Below, in pieces: positions 27,192 to 35,988 of a DNA stretch of 64,000 bases. This DNA comes from Mesonia mobilis DSM 19841 (GTDB lineage Bacteria > Bacteroidota > Bacteroidia > Flavobacteriales > Flavobacteriaceae). The translations under genes and the position numbers were made by a program. Location of the stretch: positions 162,813 through 226,812 of the forward strand of contig NZ_AUHX01000007.1 of assembly GCF_000423405.1 (NCBI RefSeq), given 5' to 3'. The notes beneath the pieces were generated by a model. It was not told the DNA's origin and searched no databases. It saw only the letters and a list, made by a program, of their open reading frames with translations. How positions within the stretch are numbered: the stretch's first letter is position 1; every line of letters starts with the position of its first letter.

Positions 27192-27244
27192 AGATATCTA
27201 CAATTTTTAATAAGAATCTTTCTTAAAATCTACGGACAATTGTA

Positions 27245-27640
27245 TTAGTTTCTAACCAAGATAAGAATAAGCCCATCCAACTCTGGCTCATCTTCTAATC
27301 TTAAAGTATCAGATTCAATAGAAAACTTGTATTTATAGGGTATTGTTGAATCTGGGTTATCTATAAAAAGACTGTCTCCTTGAAGGGTATAACCATAATC
27401 ACCGCTCGTTAAAAAGGGTTCTGATACAGCATTAACCACCTTCAAATTTTGTGGGGTAGTTTCAAATTCCCAAACTTGTTCTCCTTCATTAATTGTAGGG
27501 ATCTCATCACAATAACATAAGATTTCTGCTAGGTTCCATTCACCGTCTAAATTATTTTCATTTAAATTAGAATCGTCGTCATTAGAACAAGCATAACAAC
27601 AGAATAAGATAATAACGAGAGAGATTGTATAATTTTTCAT
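27245..27640 (-). CDS. small lipoprotein, lipocalin-like
   Basis: Lipoprotein of 131 residues. I use the ATG at 27638-27640, which gives signal MKNYTISLVIILFCCYAC with lipobox Cys; the frame extends 37 codons further without resembling coding sequence. After an acidic N-rich linker comes LDGEWNLAEILCYCDE, then short beta segments ending FSIESDTLRLEDEP. This resembles the secreted lipocalin-like proteins that are common in Flavobacteriia. Function unknown. It stands alone between uvrC and the divergent rimK operon. Confidence 0.75.
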   Translation of the reverse strand: MKNYTISLVIILFCCYACSNDDDSNLNENNLDGEWNLAEILCYCDEIPTINEGEQVWEFETTPQNLKVVNAVSEPFLTSGDYGYTLQGDSLFIDNPDSTIPYKYKFSIESDTLRLEDEPELDGLILILVRN

Positions 27641-27773
27641 AAGATTACATATATATAGTAGATGTCTTTTTTGAGTTTTGGTTGCGTTATCATTTGAATC
27701 TGTATGATCATTTTTATAACTATCTATTATTTTAATAGTTTCATAAAACAAAAAGCATATTTCTAAAAATGTT

Positions 27774-27781
27774 TAGTTTTG
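27774..27781 (+). promoter_or_regulatory. -7 element upstream of the retropepsin-rimK operon
   Basis: TAGTTTTG matches TAnnTTTG and ends four bases before the ATG at 27786, suggesting a nearly leaderless transcript. No -33 element is evident. Confidence 0.4.
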
Positions 27782-27785
27782 TGAT

Positions 27786-28220
27786 ATGACCAACAAATCA
27801 AAAAAAACAATAGGAAGAGTAGATAAAGCCGACTTCCCCGAACTTGGGCTTAACGAAATTGCTATTAAAATAGATACCGGTGCTTATACTTCATCTATAC
27901 ATTGTGAAGATATACACGAAGAGAACGGTGTTCTTTATTGTAACTTTTTAGATAAAGAGCATCCCGACTACGACCATAAACCTTTGGTTTTTAAAGAATT
28001 TAACACCATAAAAGTAAGAAGCAGTAACGGTATTGCTCAAAAACGTTACGAGATAAAATCTACCCTAAAAATTTTCGGGAAAGTTTATAAAATATCACTT
28101 TCTTTGAGCGACCGAAAAGAAATGAAATTTCCCGTTCTTATTGGTAGAAAGTTTTTAAATGGTAAATTTATCGTAGATCCGCAATTAAAAGATATATCCT
28201 TCAACGTACAAGAACAATAA
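27786..28220 (+). CDS. retropepsin-like aspartic protease (PF05618 family, RimB-like)
   Basis: Single-domain protein of 144 residues of the family once called ATP-dependent zinc protease and now seen as retropepsin-like. It opens with the family pattern IGRVDKADFPELGL. It has the aspartic-protease motif KIDTGAYTSSIH with catalytic Asp about residue 29, and ends with the second conserved element FPVLIGRKFLNGKFIVDP. No signal peptide, so it acts in the cytoplasm. It is three bases upstream of rimK, and in several bacteria this family accompanies RimK. Its substrate is unknown. Confidence 0.85.
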   Translation: MTNKSKKTIGRVDKADFPELGLNEIAIKIDTGAYTSSIHCEDIHEENGVLYCNFLDKEHPDYDHKPLVFKEFNTIKVRSSNGIAQKRYEIKSTLKIFGKVYKISLSLSDRKEMKFPVLIGRKFLNGKFIVDPQLKDISFNVQEQ

Positions 28221-28223
28221 ATT

Positions 28224-29096
28224 ATGAACATTAAAATTTTATCTAGAAATCCAAAGCTCTATTCTACGCAACGTCTTGTTGAAGCTGCTAAAAAACGCAA
28301 GCACGAAGTTGAAGTGATCGATCCTTTAAAATGTGATATTGTTATTGAAAGAAGGAAACCCAATGTTTATTACAAGGGAGCATATATCGAAAATGTAGAT
28401 GCTATTATCCCAAGAATTGGTTCTTCGGTAACTTTTTATGGGACTGCAGTTGTTCGTCAGTTTGAAATGATGGGAGCTTTTACCACTACAGATTCTGAAG
28501 CTTTAGTACGCAGCCGGGATAAATTAAGAAGCTTACAAGTACTTTCTCGTGCAAGAATTGGCTTACCAAAAACGGTTTTCACCAACTATTCTAGAGACGT
28601 TGAAGGCGTTATTAAACAAGTTGGCGGCACTCCTTTAGTGATTAAATTATTAGAAGGAACACAAGGTTTAGGCGTGGTGTTAGCTGAAACAAAAAATGCA
28701 GCACAATCGGTTATCGAAGCTTTTAATGGTTTACAAGCTCGTGTGATCGTACAAGAATTTATTAAAGAAGCAAAAGGAGCCGATATTCGTGCATTTGTGG
28801 TCGATGGTCACGTCGTTGGAGCGATGAAGCGCCAAGGGAAAGAAGGAGAATTTCGCTCTAATTTACACCGTGGTGGTTCTGCAGAAGTAATTCAACTTAC
28901 CGATGAAGAAGAAATTGCAGCTGTAAAAGCAGCAAAATCGATGGGTCTTGGCGTTGCCGGAGTAGATCTTTTACAAAGTGCACGCGGACCGTTAATTCTA
29001 GAAGTGAACTCTTCACCGGGATTAGAAGGTATCGAAAAAGCTACCGGAAGAGACATCGCCAAAACAATTATTAGATACATCGAAAAACACGTTTAA
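28224..29096 (+). CDS. rimK: RimK family ATP-grasp ligase (ribosomal protein S6 glutamate ligase)
   Basis: ATP-grasp enzyme of 290 residues, which in E. coli adds glutamates to the C-terminus of ribosomal protein S6. The pre-ATP-grasp domain covers about 1-95. The ATP-grasp core includes [20 protein letters not shown] (about 133-152), the [16 protein letters not shown] loop and the metal-binding [13 protein letters not shown] near 255. It has full family length and lacks a lysine-biosynthesis LysX context. It lies between a retropepsin-like gene and an AstE-like gene (3-base gaps each), so a ligase, a protease and a hydrolase are made together. Confidence 0.92.
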   Translation: MNIKILSRNPKLYSTQRLVEAAKKRKHEVEVIDPLKCDIVIERRKPNVYYKGAYIENVDAIIPRIGSSVTFYGTAVVRQFEMMGAFTTTDSEALVRSRDKLRSLQVLSRARIGLPKTVFTNYSRDVEGVIKQVGGTPLVIKLLEGTQGLGVVLAETKNAAQSVIEAFNGLQARVIVQEFIKEAKGADIRAFVVDGHVVGAMKRQGKEGEFRSNLHRGGSAEVIQLTDEEEIAAVKAAKSMGLGVAGVDLLQSARGPLILEVNSSPGLEGIEKATGRDIAKTIIRYIEKHV

Positions 29097-29099
29097 GCT

Positions 29100-30071
29100 A
29101 TGGCTAGCATAGACGAAAATAATATTCTCACGCTTTTAAATCGAAAAATTAAGCCGGGACAAAGTGCGAAAATCAACTTTAACACGGCAAAATTATACAC
29201 GCAAACCACAGTAGAAGTTCCTATTATTGTAGAACGTTCTACAAAACCGGGACCGGTGGTTTTAATTACTGGCGGTATTCACGGTGATGAAATTAATGGC
29301 GTCGAGATCGTTCGCCAAACCATTGCCAAAGGAATGAATAAACCTGCCAAAGGAACCATTATTTGTATTCCTGTGGTGAATGTTTTTGGTTTCTTAAATA
29401 TGCAGCGTGAATTTCCTGATGGGCGTGACCTTAATCGTATGTTTCCGGGTTCTAAAACCGGGCCTTTAGCAAGTAAAGTTGCCTACCAATTTACCGAAGA
29501 GATCTTACCGATAGCCGACTATTGTTTAGATTTCCATACCGGTGGTTCGAGCAGGTTTAATGCTGCACAAATTAGGATCGATAAAGGAGACGAAGAACTT
29601 CTAAACTTAGCGCATATTTTTAATGCGCCGTTTATTGTTTACTCCAAAACCATTTTGAAATCGTACCGCAAATCTTGTATGAAGTTAGGCAAACCGGTCT
29701 TATTATTTGAAGGCGGAAAATCTTCAGACAGCAATAAAGAGATCGCTAAAATTGGGGTTGAAGGTATTCAGCGTGTACTTTCTCATTTAGGAATGTTACG
29801 AGAAGATTTTAGCGTACCTAAAGCCAATCACACTTCTATCATTATTGAAGACAGCACGTGGATGCGCGCCAAATACAGCGGACTTCTACACGTTAAAATT
29901 CCGATTGGTAAAAAGGTAGAAAAAGGTGAATATATTGCCATTTTAACCGATCCTTACGGAAGTTTTCGCCATAAGGTAAAAGCTACACAAACCGGTTACA
30001 TTATTAATGTAAACCAATCTCCTATCGTTTACCAAGGTGATGCGATTTTTCATATTTCAAAAGAAAAATAA
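29100..30071 (+). CDS. succinylglutamate desuccinylase/aspartoacylase family protein
   Basis: Zinc-dependent M14-like hydrolase of 323 residues. The zinc site is visible: GGIHGDEINGVE (H and E, about 57-68) and the third ligand His in YCLDFHTGG (about 141-149); FEGG further on supplies the acid. A C-terminal beta-domain follows (about 245-320, YSGLLHVKIPIGKKVEKGEYI), as in AstE-like proteins of uncertain substrate. It lies three bases after rimK and overlaps the next gene by one base. Removal of an amino acid or acyl group added by RimK is an attractive inference but untested. Confidence 0.85.
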   Translation: MASIDENNILTLLNRKIKPGQSAKINFNTAKLYTQTTVEVPIIVERSTKPGPVVLITGGIHGDEINGVEIVRQTIAKGMNKPAKGTIICIPVVNVFGFLNMQREFPDGRDLNRMFPGSKTGPLASKVAYQFTEEILPIADYCLDFHTGGSSRFNAAQIRIDKGDEELLNLAHIFNAPFIVYSKTILKSYRKSCMKLGKPVLLFEGGKSSDSNKEIAKIGVEGIQRVLSHLGMLREDFSVPKANHTSIIIEDSTWMRAKYSGLLHVKIPIGKKVEKGEYIAILTDPYGSFRHKVKATQTGYIINVNQSPIVYQGDAIFHISKEK

Positions 30072-30637
30072 TGCTTAAAAAAGACCTTCGCATTGCTTTT
30101 AAAAAGAAAAGAGAAGCGCTTTCTTTAGCTGAAATTGATGAGAAAAGTTTAGCTATTGCCAACCAAGTTTTGCAACTTCAACTTTGGGAATATTCGTTTT
30201 TTCACCTATTTCTTTCTATCGAACGCTTAAAAGAAATCAATACAGAATACCTACTTCATATTCTCAACGGGAAAGACAAGAACATCGTGGTTTCTAAAAG
30301 TGAGTTTGAAGCACTGACGATGAAGCATTTTTTATTAACCGATGCAACGCCATTAAAGCTTAACAAATGGGGAATACCAGAACCGGTAAACGGGATCGAA
30401 ATACCAGCAACGCAGCTCGATGTAGTTTTTATTCCGTTATTGGCTTTTGACGAAAAAGGAAATAGAATTGGCTACGGAAAAGGCTTTTACGATCGCTTTT
30501 TAAACGAATGCAAAGAAGATGTCATTAAAGTTGGCTTATCTTTTTTTGAAGCCACAACAACGATTGAAGACACCAACGCGAATGACATTCCGTTAGATTT
30601 TTGCGTAACTCCAGAAAAAATTTACCGCTTTAATTAA
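30071..30637 (+). CDS. 5-formyltetrahydrofolate cyclo-ligase
   Basis: ATP-dependent enzyme of 188 residues converting 5-formyl-THF to 5,10-methenyl-THF in the cytoplasm, keeping the folate pool usable. N-terminal DLRIAFKKKREALS and C-terminal signature NRIGYGKGFYDRFL (about 137-150) identify the family. The ATG shares a base with the preceding stop (TAATG), so translation is coupled with the AstE-like gene. The 3' end overlaps lspA, which is convergent, by four bases. Confidence 0.92.
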   Translation: MLKKDLRIAFKKKREALSLAEIDEKSLAIANQVLQLQLWEYSFFHLFLSIERLKEINTEYLLHILNGKDKNIVVSKSEFEALTMKHFLLTDATPLKLNKWGIPEPVNGIEIPATQLDVVFIPLLAFDEKGNRIGYGKGFYDRFLNECKEDVIKVGLSFFEATTTIEDTNANDIPLDFCVTPEKIYRFN

Positions 30638-31257
30638 GCTTCTTTTTTCTCTTTCTCTTCTTCCTTCGGAAATGCTTTTTTATTGAAAATAATTAATAGC
30701 GCCACTCCAACGGTAATTGCAGAATCAGCAATATTAAATACAGGTTCAAAAAACGTAAAATACTGTCCGCCCCAACCGGGAATCCAATCTGGCAGGTAAC
30801 CGCTCCAAAGCGGGAAGTAAAGCATATCGACTACTTTACCGTGAAATAATGTACCGTAACCACCGGCTTCCGGTAAGAAAGTCGCTAACTGGCCGTGACT
30901 ATCGTTAAATAAAATTCCGTAGAAAACCGAGTCGATAATATTACCGAAAGCTCCGGCAAAAATTAAAGCAACTGCCGAAACCAAAATAGCCGAACCTTTT
31001 TTTCTAACCGAATCCCACAACCAATAACCAATACCACAAATGGCAACCAATCTAAAAAGGGTAAGAATTAATTTACCGTATTGCCCGGGAATTTTGGCTC
31101 CCCAAGCCATTCCTTCATTTTCTACAAATAAAATTCTAAACCAGTCAAAAACCTTTACTTCTTCACCTAAAACAAAATGTGTTTTAATATAGATTTTTGA
31201 AATTTGATCGATAAGAAGGATCAATATGATAAAAAGTGTAGCTTTCTTTAACGACAT
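30634..31257 (-). CDS. lspA: lipoprotein signal peptidase (signal peptidase II)
   Basis: Inner-membrane aspartic peptidase of 207 residues that removes the signal peptide from lipidated prolipoproteins. The catalytic aspartates lie in AFGNIIDSVFYG and FNIADSAITVG. About 40 residues longer than E. coli LspA because of a loop between the two aspartates (ILFNDSHGQLATFLPEAGG and following), a feature of Bacteroidetes LspA. Lysine/glutamate-rich tail. It would process the many lipoproteins in this window. Confidence 0.95.
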   Translation of the reverse strand: MSLKKATLFIILILLIDQISKIYIKTHFVLGEEVKVFDWFRILFVENEGMAWGAKIPGQYGKLILTLFRLVAICGIGYWLWDSVRKKGSAILVSAVALIFAGAFGNIIDSVFYGILFNDSHGQLATFLPEAGGYGTLFHGKVVDMLYFPLWSGYLPDWIPGWGGQYFTFFEPVFNIADSAITVGVALLIIFNKKAFPKEEEKEKKEA

Positions 31258-31289
31258 TTACATTGCTTTTGGCGGTAAAAATACATTTT

Positions 31290-31919
31290 TTATTGAGTTT
31301 TCGTAACCAGAATACTTCCATAAATCGATTTCACTTCAATTAACTCCCCAAAATCTAGTTCGTGATCAATTTCAACCTTACCGTGATTGCTTGACGCTAC
31401 AACTTTGGCTTGGGTAGTTTGTATAGAAACATCTCCCGTAAACGTGTTGACTAAAGCTTTTCCTGCAAATGAAGTAAGTTGGCAAGCACCCGATTTTAAT
31501 TCAGCTTCAAAAAAATTGAAAATTCCTTTCACTTGCACATTGGCGATGTTAGAAATAATGGTGAGTTGCAAACCTTCTGGAATGATTAATTTCAAATTTA
31601 CCGCATATACTTTATGTGCACTCAATTTATCGTAACCACTCGTTAAAATTTCTTTGTAGGTTGAAGTGATTTGTAAATGGTTAAGATCGCGTTCTACCGA
31701 AAGGGCGATATCGTTAAAATATTCACCTTCAGAAATGGTAAATAGCTGAATATTTTCTGCGGAAGCTTTTGTTTCTACTTCAATTTTAAACACCTCATCG
31801 GCTTGCAGCTGAATAAACTCAATCCCTGAAGCGTCGAAAGTTTGCACGCGTTCTCGCTGAGCGTAAAGAACGCTTTGAAAACAAAGAATAACTATTAGAA
31901 ATATGTATCTAAAATTCAT
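31290..31919 (-). CDS. secreted DUF4097-like beta-helix protein
   Basis: Predicted exported protein of 209 residues. The ATG at 31917-31919 gives signal MNFRYIFLIVILCFQSVLYAQ; a longer frame would read back through a terminator hairpin, so I reject it. The mature part is made of short repeated beta strands (NVQVKGIFNFFEAELKSGAC, NTFTGDVSIQTTQAKVV, NHGKVEIDHELDFGEL), as in the DUF4097/putative auto-transporter adhesin families. Function unknown. It is downstream of the DksA-like gene but separated by the terminator. Confidence 0.75.
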   Translation of the reverse strand: MNFRYIFLIVILCFQSVLYAQRERVQTFDASGIEFIQLQADEVFKIEVETKASAENIQLFTISEGEYFNDIALSVERDLNHLQITSTYKEILTSGYDKLSAHKVYAVNLKLIIPEGLQLTIISNIANVQVKGIFNFFEAELKSGACQLTSFAGKALVNTFTGDVSIQTTQAKVVASSNHGKVEIDHELDFGELIEVKSIYGSILVTKTQ

Positions 31920-31921
31920 TT

Positions 31922-31963
31922 TAGAAATAAAACAAAAAACGCTCCAATTTCTTGAAGCGTTTT
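31922..31963 (-). terminator. terminator of the ileS/dksA-like transcript
   Basis: On the minus strand AAAACGCTTCAA pairs with TTGGAGCGTTTT (31936-31963; one G-U pair), followed by TTTGTTTTATTT. It lies 22 bases after the DksA-like stop and just upstream of the adhesin-like ATG. Confidence 0.75.
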
Positions 31964-31984
31964 CTTTGAATAGTTGAAGCAAAA

Positions 31985-32368
31985 TTACTTTTGCATATTT
32001 TTAGCTTCGATACTTAAAGTCGCGTGAGGAACTAACTTTAAACGCTCTTTTTTGATTAATTTACCGGTTACTCGGCAAACTCCATAAGTTTTATTTTCAA
32101 TACGGATCAAGGCATTTTTCAAGTCTCTGATAAATTTTTCTTGACGAATAGCTAATTGAGAATTAGACTCTTTACTCATGGTTTCGCTACCTTCATCAAA
32201 AGCTTTAAAAGTTGGTGAAGTGTCGTCTGTACCATTGTTACTATCGTTCATATACGCACTTTTATATAAATCTAATTGTGCGGTTGCTTTCTCTATTTTG
32301 TCTAAGATAAGCGTTTTAAACTCTTCAAGTTCTTTATCAGTATAACGTTCTTTAGTATCTGTTGCCAT
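31985..32368 (-). CDS. TraR/DksA family protein with degenerate zinc finger
   Basis: RNA-polymerase secondary-channel type regulator of 127 residues: long coiled coil (about 8-95) followed by a DksA-type finger region. Of the four canonical zinc cysteines only C98 remains (YGVCRVTGKLI); the others are T101, S119 and A122 in PHATLSIEAK. The replacement is the norm in Bacteroidetes as far as I recall, so the fold probably holds without zinc. It lies four bases after ileS and ends at a terminator, so it is co-transcribed with it. Confidence 0.88.
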   Translation of the reverse strand: MATDTKERYTDKELEEFKTLILDKIEKATAQLDLYKSAYMNDSNNGTDDTSPTFKAFDEGSETMSKESNSQLAIRQEKFIRDLKNALIRIENKTYGVCRVTGKLIKKERLKLVPHATLSIEAKNMQK

Positions 32369-32372
32369 ACAT

Positions 32373-35300
32373 TTAGTGTTTGTTAATCGATAACTGAGTG
32401 TTTACATCATCAAAACTAATTTCTACCCCGTTATCTAACGCTTCTGCTAGTTCGAGATTCGCAGTAAGCGTTTCGTTTTTAATATATTCTAAATTATCTT
32501 GAACGGCGCTCTCGACCACTCCGTCCTTTTTTATTTTGATATCAATCTTATCGGTCACTTCAAAACCAGAGTCTTTACGAAGGTTTTGTATTCTGTTTAC
32601 CAATTCTCTGGCAATCCCTTCTTTCTTTAACTCGTCGTTTAAAGTTACATCTAAGGCAACGGTTAATCCTGCGTTACTGGCTACTAACCAACCTTCGATA
32701 TCTTGTGAGGTAATTTCGACATCGTCGTGCTGCAAAGTAGTCATTTTTCCGTTAACTTCAATATTTATTTCTCCATCACGCTCAATAGCAGTAATATCGG
32801 CAGGTTCAAGCTTATTTACAGCGCTAACAACGTGCTTCATATCTTTCCCAAACTTTGGCCCCAAGGTTCTAAAATTAGGCTTGATATTCTTCACTAAAAT
32901 ACCTGAAGCGTCATCGATCATTTCGATCTTTTTTACGTTTACTTCAGATTTAATTAAGTCTGCCACTGCTAAAATTTGTTCTTTAACACTTGGGTCTAAA
33001 ACCGGAACCATTACTCGCTGTAAAGGTTGACGTACTTTAATCATTTCTTTTTTACGTAGCGATAACACTAACGAAGAAATAATTTGTGCCATTTCCATTT
33101 TACGTTCTAACGACTTATCGATAAATGATTCGTCTTGAACCGGGAAGGCGGCCAAATGTACACTTTCAAAATCTTCTTTCTGTGTAGCTTTCGTTAAATC
33201 TTTGTAAAGTCTATCCATATAAAACGGAGCGATTGGTGCGCCCAGTTTTGCTACGGTTTCTAAACACGTATAAAGCGTTTGATAAGCTGAAATTTTATCT
33301 TGCTCGTAATCGCCTTTCCAATATCTTCTTCGGCTTAAACGTACAAACCAGTTACTTAAATTTTCTTGCACGAATTCTGAAATTGCTCTGGCAGCTCTCG
33401 TAGGTTCGTACGTATTATAGAATTCATCTACTTTACCGATCAAGGTATGTAATTCTGAAAGGATCCAACGGTCAATTTCCGGTCTATCTTCTAATTTTAC
33501 ATCTTCTTCTGCATAGGTAAACTCATCGATATTTGCATAAAGCGAGAAGAATGAATACGTATTATAAAGGGTACCGAAAAACTTTCTACGAACCTCAGCA
33601 ATACCTTCAATATCAAATTTTAAATTATCCCAAGGGTTGGCATTGGCTATCATATACCAACGTGTTGCATCGGGACCAAAAGCAGCTAAAGTTTCAAAAG
33701 GATCTACAGCATTCCCTAAACGCTTCGACATTTTTTGACCGTGCTTATCTAACACCAATCCGTTAGAAACTACATTTTTATAGGCAACATCGTCAAAAAT
33801 CATCGTAGCGATCGCATGTAAGGTATAAAACCAACCACGAGTTTGATCGACACCTTCTGCGATGAAGTCTGCTTTTTTATCGCCGGCTTCAACTTGTTCT
33901 TTATTTTCGAACGGGTAATGCCATTGCGCGTAAGGCATAGAACCAGAATCGAACCATACATCGATTAAATCTGCTTCACGCTTCATTGGTTTTCCTTGTG
34001 AAGAAACTAACGTGATTTTATCAACCACATTTTTATGAAGGTCTACTTTCTCGTAGTTTTCTTCACTCATATTACCCACTTCAAATTCAGCAAAAACATC
34101 GGCTTTCATTAATCCGGCTTCTACTGCTTTTTGCATTTCTTCTTTCAGCTCTGCAATCGAACCGATTATTTTTTCTTCTTTTCCGTCTTCGGTTCTCCAA
34201 ATAGGAAGCGGGATTCCCCAGAAACGAGAACGCGACAAGTTCCAATCGTTTGCATTGGCTAACCAGTTACCAAAACGACCTTCTCCGGTAGATTTTGGTT
34301 TCCAGTTAATGCCTTTGTTTAATTCGTGCATACGATCTTTTACTTCGGTTACTTTAATGAACCAAGAGTCTAACGGATAATATAAAATAGGCTTATCGGT
34401 ACGCCAACAGTTTGGATAACTGTGCACATATTTTTCAACATTAAACGCTCTATTTTCTTCTTTTAATTTAATGGCAATTTCTACATCTACCGATTTTTCG
34501 GGAGCATCTTCTGCATCGTAATATTCATTCTTCACATACTTCCCGGCAAACTCACCCATTTCTGATCTAAATTTTCCTTGAAGATCTACTAACGGAACTA
34601 AATTTCCGTTTTCATCTTCTACCAACATCGGCGGAATTTCTGGTGTAGCTTGCTTAGCCACCAAAGCATCGTCTGCACCAAAAGTTGGCGCGGTGTGAAC
34701 AATACCGGTACCATCTTCTGTGGTTACAAAATCACCGGAAATAATTCTGAAAGCATTTTCAGGATGATCGTGTGGTTTTGCGTATTGTAGCAACTGCTCG
34801 TAAGTAATTCCTACTAATTCTTTTCCTTTAAAATCATTCAGCACCAAATAAGGAATTTTCTTATCGCCTTGCGTGTATGCTTTTAAAGCTTCTTCATTTT
34901 CAACTAAATGAAATTTTTTATTGAAGTTTTTACTTACCAGATTTTTAGCAACCACAATATTAATTGGCTCAAACGTATATTGATTGTAGGTTTTTACCAA
35001 CACATAATCAATTTTTGGTCCAACAGTTAATGCAGTATTACTTGGGAGCGTCCAAGGAGTAGTCGTCCAAGCTATAAAATATACCGGTTCGTCTTTAATC
35101 TCATCGATCTCACCTAAGACTGAATTTTTAAAAAATTCATTTTTCACTGCTTTAAATTGAGCAGTTACCGTGGTGTCGGTTACATCTTGATAGGTTCCCG
35201 GCTGGTTAAGCTCGTGCGAGCTTAAACCGGTTCCTGCCTTTGGTGAATAAGGCTGAATGGTGTAACCTTTATAAATTAAATCTTTCTTATAAATTTCTGA

Positions 35301-35795
35301 AAGCAACCACCAAACGGTTTCCATATATTTAGACTTGTAGGTAATATACGGTTCGTCCATATTTACCCAGTAACCCATTTGCTCGGTAAGATTAGACCAA
35401 ACATCGGTATAACGCATTACTGCATTTTTACAAGCTTCGTTATACTCTTCTACCGAAATTTTGGTGCCAATATCTTCTTTGGTGATCCCCAGTTCTTTTT
35501 CAACGCCAAGTTCTACTGGAAGACCGTGCGTATCCCATCCGGCTTTACGTTTTACTTGGTAGCCTTTTTGAGTTTTGTAGCGACAAAAAATATCTTTAAT
35601 ACTTCTTGCCATCACGTGATGAATACCCGGCAAACCGTTAGCTGAAGGCGGACCTTCAAAAAAAACGAACGGCTCTTTACCTTCGCGGGTAGTTATACTT
35701 TTATCAAAAATAGCTTCATCTTTCCAAAACTTTAGAATTTCTTCTGCTACTTTAGGAAGGTCAAGTGCTTTATATTCAGTAAACTTCTTACTCAT
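32373..35795 (-). CDS. ileS: isoleucyl-tRNA synthetase, type 2, with GIHH signature motif
   Basis: Class I aminoacyl-tRNA synthetase of 1140 residues. It is of the eukaryote-like IleRS2 type: GWDTHGLPVELGVEKE (about 86-101) and long C-terminal extension without the zinc finger of IleRS1. The editing domain spans about 200-440, with the TWTTTPWTLPSNTALTVG region. KMSKR lies near 688. The nucleotide-binding signature, normally HxGH, reads G57-I58-H59-H60 after GPPSANGLP, that is GxHH with first and third residues swapped. The codons (35616-35627) are unambiguous. This variant has been linked to mupirocin hyper-resistance in some IleRS2 enzymes. Only this one ileS is in the window. Confidence 0.97.
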   Translation of the reverse strand: MSKKFTEYKALDLPKVAEEILKFWKDEAIFDKSITTREGKEPFVFFEGPPSANGLPGIHHVMARSIKDIFCRYKTQKGYQVKRKAGWDTHGLPVELGVEKELGITKEDIGTKISVEEYNEACKNAVMRYTDVWSNLTEQMGYWVNMDEPYITYKSKYMETVWWLLSEIYKKDLIYKGYTIQPYSPKAGTGLSSHELNQPGTYQDVTDTTVTAQFKAVKNEFFKNSVLGEIDEIKDEPVYFIAWTTTPWTLPSNTALTVGPKIDYVLVKTYNQYTFEPINIVVAKNLVSKNFNKKFHLVENEEALKAYTQGDKKIPYLVLNDFKGKELVGITYEQLLQYAKPHDHPENAFRIISGDFVTTEDGTGIVHTAPTFGADDALVAKQATPEIPPMLVEDENGNLVPLVDLQGKFRSEMGEFAGKYVKNEYYDAEDAPEKSVDVEIAIKLKEENRAFNVEKYVHSYPNCWRTDKPILYYPLDSWFIKVTEVKDRMHELNKGINWKPKSTGEGRFGNWLANANDWNLSRSRFWGIPLPIWRTEDGKEEKIIGSIAELKEEMQKAVEAGLMKADVFAEFEVGNMSEENYEKVDLHKNVVDKITLVSSQGKPMKREADLIDVWFDSGSMPYAQWHYPFENKEQVEAGDKKADFIAEGVDQTRGWFYTLHAIATMIFDDVAYKNVVSNGLVLDKHGQKMSKRLGNAVDPFETLAAFGPDATRWYMIANANPWDNLKFDIEGIAEVRRKFFGTLYNTYSFFSLYANIDEFTYAEEDVKLEDRPEIDRWILSELHTLIGKVDEFYNTYEPTRAARAISEFVQENLSNWFVRLSRRRYWKGDYEQDKISAYQTLYTCLETVAKLGAPIAPFYMDRLYKDLTKATQKEDFESVHLAAFPVQDESFIDKSLERKMEMAQIISSLVLSLRKKEMIKVRQPLQRVMVPVLDPSVKEQILAVADLIKSEVNVKKIEMIDDASGILVKNIKPNFRTLGPKFGKDMKHVVSAVNKLEPADITAIERDGEINIEVNGKMTTLQHDDVEITSQDIEGWLVASNAGLTVALDVTLNDELKKEGIARELVNRIQNLRKDSGFEVTDKIDIKIKKDGVVESAVQDNLEYIKNETLTANLELAEALDNGVEISFDDVNTQLSINKH

Positions 35796-35962
35796 CTGTA
35801 CTCATTTTCTAATGATTCGCGAAATTAATGATTTTTGACAAATAGCTTTTAAATAAACCATAAAAAATAGGAGCTTTTAAATTGAAGCTGAATTTTTTAA
35901 ATCTTAATGAACTACATTTAAGAAATATGCAAATTAAAACACTTTTTTATTTTGGCATTCTT

Positions 35963-35970
35963 TATATTTG
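35963..35970 (+). promoter_or_regulatory. -7 element of the TerB-like gene
   Basis: TATATTTG, a perfect TAnnTTTG, 19 bases before the ATG at 35989. It overlaps the only longer in-frame start and so fixes the start codon. Confidence 0.55.
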
Positions 35971-35988
35971 CCGTTTAAAATTATAATT

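Noticed and set aside
31920..31982. Longer frame of the DUF4097-like protein
   Set aside because: It would translate through a clear terminator hairpin and would bury the signal peptide.
32536..33030. Long antisense open frame in ileS (164 codons)
   Set aside because: Low-complexity S/T/F-rich antisense translation of a conserved gene; no start context.
32373..35795. ileS as a recently acquired resistance gene
   Set aside because: It has no mobile-element context, lies in a normal housekeeping neighbourhood and is the only ileS seen, so it is most likely the native enzyme.
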